A DNA stretch of 64,000 nucleotides from Combretum micranthum (lineage: Eukaryota; Streptophyta; Magnoliopsida; Myrtales; Combretaceae), in the NCBI GenBank assembly GCA_024138025.1, contig JAMXBD010000209.1:496001-560000 (forward strand). Direction: 5' to 3'. Shown piece by piece: positions 1 to 10,700 of this stretch. A program made the position numbers and the translations under genes. Under the pieces are notes generated by a model, which was not told where the DNA came from, ran no database searches, and saw only the letters and a program-made list of their open reading frames with translations. Position 1 is the first letter of the stretch. Each line of letters begins with the position of its first letter.

Positions 1-5
1 GTTTT

Positions 6-159
6 CACTACAAGAAAATCGGGTTTTAGATATGAAATTTTCGTTTCTAAACATAAAATTCTGTCGCAAAAATCATCATCACTGATTGTTTTTATAGAAA
101 TTTGACTTATTTTAGTAGCTTTCTATCACAAAATTTTTGTTTCTATTTTTCTTATAGTG
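6..159. mobile_element. CACTA-type MITE (non-autonomous En/Spm-like)
   Basis: The left end reads CACTACAAGAAAA and the right end, reverse-complemented, reads CACTATAAGAAAA, giving a 13-bp terminal inverted repeat with one mismatch. The 154-bp unit is flanked by TTT on both sides (3-5 and 160-162), the 3-bp target duplication expected of CACTA elements. It has no coding capacity. It lies in the intron just upstream of the exon that begins at 201. Confidence 0.85.
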
Positions 160-259
160 TTTATGCTCATTCATAGGTATATTTTATGCTTTAACTTGAG
201 GATTGCATAACAAATTATCTTCTAAGTACTAGATCATGGAATAGGTCAAACACACACCC

Positions 260-692
260 TGTTAGGAAAAGATCGTTCCTTTACCACTTTGTTAAGAAAA
301 TATCGCTCTTTTTCTTCTTGCCTAATTGATTAACAAATATAATGAAATCATATAGACGATAAACACCAGGATTTAATGTGGAAAACCCCAATGTGAGGAA
401 AAACCACGGGACCGCTGCTGCACGAAAAAAACTCCACTTACACAATAATGGAATAAAAACACAATCTTCATTAGTTTGTACTAGTGGCTCTCTCAATCAC
501 ACCATAACCCGGTGGATTCACAACAAATCCTCTCTCAAGATCTCTCTCTAGACTTAGAAGTGTGTATATTGTGTTTTTTCTCTCTTCTCTTTTCCTTGCC
601 CTAAGACAACAATAAAAAAAGACTCTATATATATCTAGGGTTTTATTTTTTACTATATTATGGGCTCATATAAGTTAGACCCAAACCCAACA
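260..692 (-). repeat. 3' LTR of the Copia element
   Basis: This 433-bp direct copy of the LTR at 4869-5329 has TG/CA ends and is preceded on the left by the target-duplication copy CACCC. Confidence 0.9.
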
Positions 693-704
693 AACTCCCC
701 CTCC
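693..704 (-). other. Polypurine tract of the Copia element
   Basis: The minus strand reads GGAGGGGGAGTT directly next to the 3' LTR, the expected plus-strand primer position. A similar imperfect purine block lies further inside the element, near 885-900. Confidence 0.8.
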
Positions 705-918
705 AAATCATATAGGGAGAGTGACATGTGTACGACTTCAGCAATCGATGTAGGCGGCGATCCAACCCGTGTATAACTCGATATCATCAAATCTTCTTGA
801 ATTACACACCCTTTCATCTAAGTATAAACCCTATACTTAGGATCTCCTTGGATATAGACATATATGTGTTAGATTTATATCCAACAAACTCCTCCTCCAA
901 CTATTATGGGGAGTTCCA

Positions 919-3900
919 TCACTCCTGCAATCTTCCTGCAATCTTCCTGCAACAAGTGATCTTCTCTTTTGGTAGTTCTTTGGTCATCATATCTGATGCA
1001 TTATCATTAGTATGGATCTTCTCAAGCTTCAACTGCTTGGACTCTTTCACATCTCTAATCCAGTGATATCTCACATCAATATGTTTCGATCTGGAATGAA
1101 ACATAGGATTCTTACTAAGATGGATAGCACTCTGACTGTCGCAATATAGCTTCAAGTCTTCCTGCTCTTGACCTAGTTCTTCTAAGAACTTCTTCATCCA
1201 CAAGACTTCCTTGCAGGCTTCTGTCACAGCAACATACTTCGCCTCAGTGATGGAAAGTGCAACACATTTTTGCAACTTTGACTGCCAGGACGCTGCTCCT
1301 CCTGCAAAAGTAATTAGATAACCTGAAGTAGACTTCCTGGAATCCAAATCTCCTACCATATCAGCATTTGAAAAACCCTCTAACACAGGCTTACTGCTAC
1401 CACCAAACTATAGAAAAAACCTAGAAGTGCCTCTGAGATATCTGGGAATCCACTTCACTGCATACCAGTGCTCCTTTCCTGGATTTGAGAGATATCGGCT
1501 TACAACACTAACAGCATGAGCAATATCAAGTCTAGTGCATACCATAGCATACATTAGACTCCCCACAACTGAAGCATATGGGATCCTTTTCATCTCCTCT
1601 TTGACTGCCTCACTTTTAGGACACTGAAGTGAATGCAATTTGAAATGTCTAAAAAGTAGAGAGCAAACAGGTTTTACCTTTCTCATCTAGAATCCCTCTA
1701 GCACCTTCTCAATATACCTCTCCTGTGACAACTACAACTTCTGGCTCTTTCTGTCTCTAATGATCTTCATTCCCAGTATGTGGCCAGCAGGTCCTAAATC
1801 TTTCATGGAGAAAGATTTACTCATAGTAGTCTTCAAATCTCTGATTTTCTTAGCATCCCTGCCAATGATGAACATATCATCAACATAAATCAAAAGTATG
1901 ATGAACTCACCACTAGAAAACTGTTTGATGAAGACACAATGATCTATGGCAGTCCTGATGTAACCCGGATCAAGCATAAAGGAGTCAAACTTCTTGTACC
2001 ACTGCTTTGGAGCTTGTTTCAGCCCATACAAACTTTTCTTCAACTTGCATACAAGATTCTCCTTCCCCTTGATCTTGAAACCCTTAGGCTGCTCCATGTA
2101 GATCTCCTCCTCCAAATTACCATAAAGGAATGCTGTCTTCACATCCATTTGCTCTATCTCTAGATCCAGACTAGCTGCAATATTGAGCACTACTCTGATG
2201 GATGACATCTTCACCACAGGTGAAAATATCTCTTCAAAATCAACTCCATTCTTTTGACCAAACCCTTTTACAACCAATCTTGCCTTGTATCTCGACTGTG
2301 TTCTCATCTATTTTCAGTCTGTAAACCCATTTGTCACTCAGGGGTCTCTTGCCCTTAGGCAACTGAACTAACTCATAAGTCTTGTCCTCATGCAAGGAAT
2401 CGATTTTCTCTTGCATGGCTTTAACCCATTCTTTCTTCTTGTTATCAGTCATTGCTTCCTCATAATATTCAAGCTCTGCCCCATCAGTAAGCATCACATA
2501 CTCACCTGAACCATACCTGACAGATGGTCTTCTGTCTCTTGAAGATCTCCTCAACTTAACCTGCTGCTGAGGCTCTTGGATCTCTTCCACTGTGTCTTCT
2601 ACAGTCCTCTCATCTGTTGTATCTATAGAAGGTGCAGGATCTACATTTATGGGAATCTGGCCTGAGGATGATGACGCATCAGCCTTCTTGATGTCTTCAA
2701 CTGTCTGCTCTTCCAGAAAGACTACATCTCTGCTTCTGATGACCTTCCGGTCAACAGGATCCCATAACCTGTATCAATACTCATCATGTGCATACCCAAG
2801 AAAATGCACTACTTGGAGTTAGGATCAAGCTTTGCCCTCTCATCCTTTAGTATATGCACAAAGGCCCTGCAACCAAAGACATACCTTCTCTGGTATATCT
2901 CCATCTAGAGTATATAAGGGAGATAGATTTATCACATGCACAGCTGTCCTCATGGCCTCACCCTAGAATGACTTAGGTAGCTTGGCATGAGATAACATGC
3001 ACTTCACTCTCTCAGTGATGGTGTGATTCATCTTCTCTGTAACACCATTCTGCTGTGGGGTCTTGGGAACTGTCTTCTCCAGTTTTATCCCATGATTTGT
3101 ACAATACTGCCCAAATGGCCTTCTGTACTCTCCACCATTATTAGCCCTAACACAAATCAGCTTCTTGCCAGTTTCCCTCTTTACTCTAGAATGAAACTAT
3201 TTAAAAACAGACAACACCTAATCTTTGGACTTCAAGGCATAAGTCCAAAGCTTCCTAGAGCAATCATCAATAAATGTAATAAAATACATGGCACCACCTA
3301 TAGTCAAATCCTTCATATAACACACATCAGTGTGAACCAAATCTAGTATATGAGATCTCCTACTAGGTGGATTTCTCTAAAATGCAACTCTATGTTGCTT
3401 ACCAGCAAGACAGTCAGTGCAAGGTTTTAATAGAGTACCTTTGAAATCAAGTAAAAGTTGCCTCTTCACAAGCATCTGGAGGCCCTTTCCACTCATGTGA
3501 CCTAGCCGTTTGTGCCATAGCTCCACAGTAGCATCATCTGTCAAATTCAAATCTCCTTTACTTAACTTTGCAGGCATTAAGTAAAGGGTATTACATTTCT
3601 TTCCCTTGGCTACAATCAAGGAGCCTCTGGTGAGTTTCCATTTCCCATCACCAAACTGACTATGGTAGCCTTCATCATCTAATTTTCCTACAGAGATCAG
3701 ATTCAGGCGGATGTCCGGTACATGTCTCGCATCCTTGAGAATAAGTCTACAACCTGTATTAGTTTGCAATGCAACATTTCCAATGCCAATAATCTTTGAG
3801 GTTTCATAATTTCCCATCCTAACATTGCCATAATCACCAGTAACATAGGATGAGAAAAACTCACCATGTGCTGTCACATGAAAGGAGGCACCAGAATCCA

Positions 3901-4783
3901 CAACCCAGTTACTGTCATGACCTACAAAACTAATACAACCCTCATCCCATGTAACCACAACCTCACCATCTGCTGTTGCAGTAGTGGTATCCTCATCGCC
4001 TTTATCATTTCCTTGCTTTTTCTTCCACAGTCTGCAATCTTTCTTGAAATGCCCTAACTTGTCACAATAAAAGCATTTAAGGTTTTTCTTACCCCTTGAC
4101 TTAGATCTTCCCTTGGACTTGTCAGATCTGTCAGATTTGTCACTTCTATGCTTGCTTCTACCTCTCCTTTCAGATTTATCAGCAACGAGTGCCCTTGAGT
4201 TTGAACCAATACTCAAGTCCTTCCTTCTGGCCTCTTCATTGATCAAACTGTCCTTGACCATGGCAAGTATCAAGGCCCCATCTGGAGCAGAATTACTCAC
4301 TGATACTACTAGGGTCTCCTAACTTTCTGGTAAGGAACTCAGCAACAGGAGTGCCTGGATCTCATCCTTTAGCACAAGCTTCATTGCTGTCAGTTGATTT
4401 ACAAGCCCTTGAAAATCGTTCAAGTGCTCAGTCATATTAGAACCCTCCCTGTATTTTAAATTAACAACTCTTCTAATCAAAGAAGTTTTGTTCAAGGCAG
4501 TTTGCCTTTCATACATGGATTCTAACTTCTTCCACAAAACATCAGCCCTAGTCTCTTGAGCCACATGATGATACACACTCTGATCAACCCACTGTCAGAT
4601 ATAACCAACAGTCTTCCTACGTAATATCGTCCATTTTGCAGCGGATTTATCCTGGGGTTTTGCAGTATCACCCCCCAATGGCAAATACAGATCTTTACAA
4701 TACAAAAGATCCTCCATCATAGATTTCTGAATTGAATAGTTAGATAAATTTAGTTTGATCATCGTACCTGAAGATTCAGCCAT
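919..4783 (-). pseudogene. Degenerate Copia gag-pol polyprotein
   Basis: The broken frames follow Copia order. The gag N-terminus begins at 4783 (MAESSG) and continues at 4576-4319. The frame 4300-3377 holds a zinc knuckle (CFYCDKLGHFKKDC), the protease motif DSGASFHV and the integrase zinc-finger region (HKRLGHMS, then CTDCLAGKQH). The integrase core, about 3376-2600, is riddled with stops. Reverse transcriptase lies at about 2590-1732, with a frameshift near 2300, and contains KARLVVKGFGQ, QMDVKTAFLYGNL and the active-site motif YVDDM. RNase H lies at about 1686-919 and contains STSGY, ADMV-type and CDSQSAIHL blocks. At least four interruptions mean no functional polyprotein. The motifs place it near the Tnt1-94 group of Copia elements. 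Confidence 0.9.
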
Positions 4784-4853
4784 TTCTGAAATGAAGAAAC
4801 CTAAACCTTAACCCTGTGCAGCTAAAAACCTAATTTCTTTTTGAAACCTGGAC

Positions 4854-4865
4854 GCTCTGATACCG
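4854..4865 (-). other. Primer-binding site, initiator tRNA-Met type
   Basis: On the minus strand this reads CGGTATCAGAGC, one mismatch from TGGTATCAGAGC, the usual plant Copia site complementary to the 3' end of initiator tRNA-Met. It lies three bases inside the 5' LTR. Confidence 0.85.
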
Positions 4866-4868
4866 CTT

Positions 4869-5329
4869 TGTTAGGAAAAGATCACTCATTTACCACTTTG
4901 TTAAAGGAAAGATCGCTCATTTACTACTTTGTTAAGAAAATATCGCTCTTTTTTTTCTTGCCTAAATGATTAACAAATACGATGAAATCAAATAGACGAT
5001 AAACACCAGGATTTAACGTGGAAAACCCCAATGTGGGGAAAAACCATGGGACCACCGCGCACGAAAAAACTCCACTTACACAATAATGGAATAAAAACAC
5101 AATATTCACTAGTTTATACTAGTGGCTTTCTCAATCACACCATAACCCGGTGGATTCACAACAAATCCTCTCTCTAGATCTCTCTCTAGACTTAGGAGTG
5201 TGTATATTGTGTTTTTTCTCTCTTCTCTTTTCCTTGCCCTAAGACAATAATAAAAAAGACTTTTTATATATCTAGGGTTTTATTTTTTACTATATTATGT
5301 GCCCATATAAGTTGGACCCAAACCCAACA
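4869..5329 (-). repeat. 5' LTR of the Copia element
   Basis: This 461-bp LTR has TG/CA ends and matches the left LTR over nearly its whole length. It is 28 bp longer because it carries an extra copy of a roughly 30-bp unit (TTTGTTA, GGAAAGATCGCTCA, TTTAC blocks) near 4900-4930. The start of this short tandem repeat coincides with the LTR boundary. Confidence 0.9.
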
Positions 5330-5851
5330 CACCCGAAGAGACAAGGTGTCATGGTAATTTCAATTTTGGCCATTACGTTATACAAATAGCCTTGCTTACA
5401 ATTTAGTAATAATATATCATCATTATGAAGTGCTGCTCTTAGTTGTTGAATTGTTATATTACTAAAGTATTGTCACCTTTCCAACCAGTCTAATTTTGTT
5501 TGAGTTATTTAATTATTTATCATATTCACTAAATTTAATCACAATTTGATGATACTCAATAGGATGTGCGCAAGATATCAAATGAGGGGTACGAAGAAAC
5601 TTCTGTATATGCATGCCAAAGGTTTCACGGTGTGATAGGACTCAAGGTTCTCCAAAAGAGACTTAAAGAGGTTCAAGAGTTACCACGGCCCAAACAGGAT
5701 GATGAATAATCATTAATCAAGCAACCATTCAAACGACATTGCTTCCCACTCGACCAGTCGTCCTTGAAAATTTACCGTGGTCCAACCGATCCAATACAGC
5801 CATCTCACCAGGTGACGCATGAATGACGTGATATTCAACTAGCTCATCTAA

Positions 5852-6075
5852 GGGCTGTTTGACTAATTTTTTTCTATTAATACAGATATATATTTTTAAT
5901 TTTTTTTAACAAATTATTTATTAAAAAATAGATATACATAAAAAAAATTGATAGCTTTTATAAAAATATTAAATAGATCAAATATGAATAAAATATAAAT
6001 GCAAATAAGATATATTTACACATATCGTTTCGATACAGATACAGATAAAAAACAGATCATCCAAATGAGAATAGC
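5852..6075. repeat. Short dispersed Tourist-like MITE, copy 1
   Basis: It begins GGGCTGTTTGAC and ends near CCAAATGAGAATAGCC. The core has the family signature: a stretch such as ATAGATCAAATA, then AAATACAAAT-like blocks, then GATACAGATACAGATAAAAA. No clear target duplication. Confidence 0.5.
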
Positions 6076-7141
6076 CATTCTACCAATCCAAATGACTAAT
6101 ATTTTATTACATTTTTATCCTTTTACTTGTGTTGTGTTTATTTTTAGTTAACATCTTGCCATTAGCCCTAGTAGGTTAATATTTAAGGTTTTTTTAATTG
6201 TATTATAAACATATCTTCTTTTCTCTTTGTTTTTACATATTATTATTAGTAGAATAACTTTTTTTTTCTTTTGCATTTGATCATATCAATAAATACTTCC
6301 ATTATTAAATAGATAGATTATACTAAAAGGTATCAATATCAAGGTGAGTCAAACGGAGTACTCATAATAGATCATTGAGGAAAAGTGAGAAAAATTAATT
6401 AAAAACTAATCAAAATGTTTATACCTTAAATGAACTTTGTAAAATATTGATACCTTATTTATTTTACTTTATGAAACGTTGATTTTATTTTATTTATTTT
6501 TTAATCACTCAGAGTTTATGCCTTAAATGAACTTATTACATCTTAGGTGTGAGCAAGTATAAGTATCATAACCTATAAGGTACAAAGTATTTTTATATCT
6601 AAAATCTATCCTATAACACCTTATACCTTATAAAAACTACAAGGTTATACAGGATACCAACACCAAATATAATGTGAAAACTGTAATTTTTTTAATTTCT
6701 TAAATTTCAAGTTTATAATAACATGTACCGTTTCATGTAATATATTAAATTATCTTATTTTTATATATTCATTGTAAATAAATTGTGGGAAGGAATCTAA
6801 AAAAGGTAGTTTCTTAATTTTATAAGTTATGCAATATGTAGAGTCCGTAACAAGTTCAAAAATTAAAAACCTTAAAGGTACTTCAGCATCAATTAGCATT
6901 TGAAGATAAACAACACTTTTATGTAATTAAGAAGTATAAACACTTAAAAAACTAAAGTTTTACTAAAATAAAATTTTCAAGAAGGTATTCTAAAATAATA
7001 ATTTTGAACAAAAGTGTTGTAAAATAAAAAAAATGAAGTATTATTATTTATTTCCAATTCAATTTCTTTTAACTCAAACTTTTCAATCAATTTGGTTGTG
7101 AAGCTAAATTTTGATTAGGTAAAGCTGATAAAGAACATCAA

Positions 7142-7315
7142 TTAAGAGTTTGTTTGGTTCATCGTTTTTAGATTGTTTTGGCATCTTTTTTTTTTTTTTA
7201 TCATTTTCAAATATACCATTCTTAAAAACCAGATATAGATAAAAAGGAAACATTTTTATTTATAAATAGATTAGATAGATAAAATACAAATACAATACCC
7301 AAACTGACCTAAGAG
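7142..7315. repeat. Short dispersed Tourist-like MITE, copy 2
   Basis: The left end has GTTTGTTTGGTTCATCG and the right end CCCAAACTGACC. The core has AGATATAGATAAAAA and TAGATTAGATAGATAAAATA blocks. Confidence 0.5.
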
Positions 7316-7753
7316 AATCTTAAAAAAGAGGAGTTTGTATTTGAATGCATTATTGCAATTGTAACATAAAGCAAACTTAATTGCATAGACAAATATTATT
7401 TTATGTAGTAAGTTCACTTTTTCTTTTTTTAATTATTGTAATCGTAAAATCTACATAAAATAGTCTCTAATTTTGGTTGTTAAAATCATGATTCTATTAT
7501 GAATGAAATGTATAAATTTGATAGAATCATATAAAATTGTATAGAATAAGTAAAATGGTAATTCTGTGAAATTATACCTCTAAATCTACAATACTACCTA
7601 AATTATATATCGAAATGCTTCTATGTCTATTTTAATAAAGAAAAAAATTATAAAATTCCAAATTTATACAGCTATATAATTAACCCATGATTTTAACATT
7701 CATGTTACTGGTATTTTACAACATTTGTGAAATCTATTGTGTCTCACAACATT

Positions 7754-10700
7754 TTATATTTTACAGGTTGGTTCAGATGAAAGGCTATTTAACCAAACCG
7801 AGTCGCTGATGACGGACTTATCGTTATCATTTACATGCCATGTCCAAAGCGCATGCGTTGCATTGAACACCTCCAATTCCCCATGTCCAAAACTCGCCTG
7901 CCTGAATAGAGATATGGATGGCTTCGGATCAATATACCTGCCGTAAAAAAGAAACTCTTAGTCGGTCTCCAGTGTGTATAAACAATTAAACATATTTTAT
8001 TAAAAATTAACAGTTGTTCGGACATTTATTAAGAAATCAAAATATACAAAATTTTCACTCTTTTTTTTTATTCTTTATATGCCTTTAACAAATGTTTTGT
8101 GAGCATAGTCTGAAAATATTCCATCATCTGCTATTTCTTTAGAAAATACAATAATGTTGCAAATAAATGAACTCACACTCAATTTAAGTTAAATTCAATC
8201 TAAAAAGCATTTCTTCTCTAATAATAATGATAATATTTAGACTAGAATCAAATTTAACTAACATTTATTCTCCGGCTTGAACTTAAGTAAGCTTACAAGC
8301 TAATTAAGTCTAACATTATATAACACTTTGAGTTTGAATCAATAAACTATTCAAATAGTTCCAGTTCTACTTCGATTGTTAAATCAAACTCATATAAAAT
8401 ATAAAACTAAACTTACAGTGGGTTTGACTCATTTATTGTCCTCACAATGGTTCGTCAGTCATTGGTTCTAGTAAAATTAATGGTAAAATAGATTGAAGGC
8501 TCCTAATGACAATTTATCAGGATATGGAACACATACTCTTTGGCAAGGCCTTCTCTGTTGCCTCCATCTCCAATCGTGATGTGCATAGGACCGCATTTAT
8601 CAGCTTTTCCATCATACACACGATCCTGCATGAGCAGAACATGTAAGATACAACTCAATGTAACAGGGGTTATAATGATTAGTTAATGGACTGGACGGTA
8701 ATCCGGCAGTATAAATGAAACTTACAAATCGCTCGTAGGCGTGTACATGGCCTGCAAAAACCGCATCAACGCGAGCCTCATAGAGTAGACTTTCCATGAA
8801 TTTTTTCATATCGACCGATTCAGGCTCCCCCTGATGAGCTGTATTGGTATTGTACCAGGGAGCATGGATTAGCACCAATACCCATGGGGTCTTCTTCCTA
8901 TCCACCTTGCCCAAATCTGCTTGAAGCCACTTGTATTGTTCTGAATCCGGATCGAAATCAGTGTATGATCCTAGCATAACAACATGAACTCCTGCAGCAT
9001 TGAATGAATAATACAGATTGCTATTCGATCCGCTCTCCTCAAATGGCATATGCCATCTTGCGTTGTAGGCAGTGAAAGAATTTCCATGGATGATTGGAAT
9101 CTTTTCAATTTCATGGTTTCCTTGCGTCACCATCCATGGCCTTTGGCTAGCCAATGGCTCAACGAGCCGCCCAAATGAATCCCACAATGGCTGCATGCAG
9201 TCTGCATAGGATAAGTCCCCTGGCAACAACAGCATATCGTAACCTGATTTTGCTATGTTGCTGAGGGTTGAATTGGTCCATCCTGTTTGTCCAAGGTCAC
9301 CTGCATTATGACCATCAGTTCAGTAATATATCACAAGCAAGTCGTGGTATGAGGAACTTATATCGTCCTCAGTGCACTTAAACATGGTATAAACAACTTT
9401 TGCTGTAGTGTTCTTCTTGTACTTTATTGATCTTGTTGTCTTATACTGTACTATAACCAAACTCTACTTTTGTTTACCATGTAACATATCATACTATAGT
9501 TATAATGTTATCCACATTCATAATATTCTCAATCAATTCAGCTATGAACAATTTAGGACTCGAGAGAGGAACTTTATATATGGACCGGATTCATAAAGAT
9601 CCAAACATAAACTCTTCCATACTCGAATAAAGATCGTATATGATCTAGATAGTATTCTGGCTAAGCTTCAATCAAATTACCAATAATTGCAAACTTGATG
9701 GGGAACTGAGAGGGGGGAGTTTTGAATTCAAACTCGCGAGCTGAATCGGAGCTGCAACGGTAATAATAGACTGTGTTGGGCATGAGTGGTCCAGTGACAG
9801 CTTCATGAATTTTACCAGAGTTATATAATGAATAAGCGTATGAAGATGATGTTCCTGTTGATGAGTTTGTGTATACCCCTGGGGATGTACCGTATTCTAC
9901 AGTTGATGGGGCTTCATCCTTTGTTATCCATGTTATTCTCGTCTTGTCTTCTCCAACAGATGATAAGTGCACCTAAAATATGCAAATTCCATTGCTAAGG
10001 GTGATAATGATCATGTAGAAAAATCATATCTTGCGCAACTCGTTCAAATTTTTTGTCAACCAAAATCAATTGGCTTTTCTTTTTCTCCCTGTAGAGTTAG
10101 GGTTATGGATCTATTTGTTTCATCACATTCTATTTATTTTGACATCATATTTTTATTGTTTCCGAATAGTTATTTGCCAATAAACAAATATCAATAAAAA
10201 AATGATAGTTTTACTCATAAATAGACTACACAGATATAATACAGATATGATGCAAATAAATTATATACTAGATATGTTACAGATAAAAATTCAACAATTC
10301 AAACATATCCATTACAGCCAAAACACAACATAATAATACTATTATAAATTTAAGTATATTTGCCTATGACCATGTGATGAAATTTGAATTATCGTAATTT
10401 TTCTATTAGTTTTGAGCTGCAAGTAGCAAAATATTCAGCAAGATCTGAGCAGATAAGTTTTCATTATTCACATAAAAACTCAAAAATAGTTTAAACATTT
10501 ATTTTTATTTCATTTTCTTTTGTTTTTCACTTTAGTTTATTTTTCTATATCGGCCTGGGTTAGTCCATCGGGTTTTTTGGGCTAGACCATGAGTCAGCCA
10601 TCCTTTGGAAACTAGTACGACTAGATCGCATCGTTGGTTCTAATAGAGCTAGATAAATGGGTTTTGGCCCATGATTTGACCCATTTAACCCGTTTTAAAA

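Larger units (their letters stand above)
260..5329 (-). mobile_element. Complete Ty1/Copia LTR retrotransposon (Tnt1-like)
   Basis: This 5,070-bp element runs right to left. It has two LTRs beginning TG and ending CA, a primer-binding site, a polypurine tract and remnants of gag, protease, integrase, reverse transcriptase and RNase H in Copia order. It is flanked by the perfect 5-bp target duplication CACCC (255-259 and 5330-5334). The reading frame has several stops and frameshifts, so it is structurally complete but not autonomous. The LTRs are very similar but differ by scattered substitutions and one internal repeat unit, so the insertion is not very recent. It lies within a coding exon of the neighbouring gene. 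Confidence 0.95.
201..5709 (+). pseudogene. 3' coding exons of an unrecognised gene, exon split by a Copia element
   Basis: These are two terminal coding exons of a rightward gene whose earlier exons lie left of the window. The penultimate exon is 201-259 plus 5335-5353, with acceptor TTGAG before 201 and donor GT at 5354. Without the Copia element and one CACCC copy it is 78 nt, 26 codons, with no stop. The intron is 5354-5562 (acceptor ATAG). The last exon is 5563-5709, 48 codons and a TAA stop in the phase that continues the first exon. The predicted C-terminus is basic and polar, ending KQDDE. I do not recognise the family. The join rests on matching phase, splice signals and the target duplication, not on homology. 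The Copia insertion should truncate the protein unless the element is spliced out, so this allele is probably broken; it could also be an older pseudogene. Confidence 0.5.
5710..7753. other. Intergenic region between the split gene and PAP gene 1
   Basis: AT-rich sequence with no reading frame I can support. It holds two short Tourist-like repeats. The 3' UTR of the leftward PAP gene must lie in the part adjoining 7754, but I see no canonical AATAAA on the minus strand there. Confidence 0.5.
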
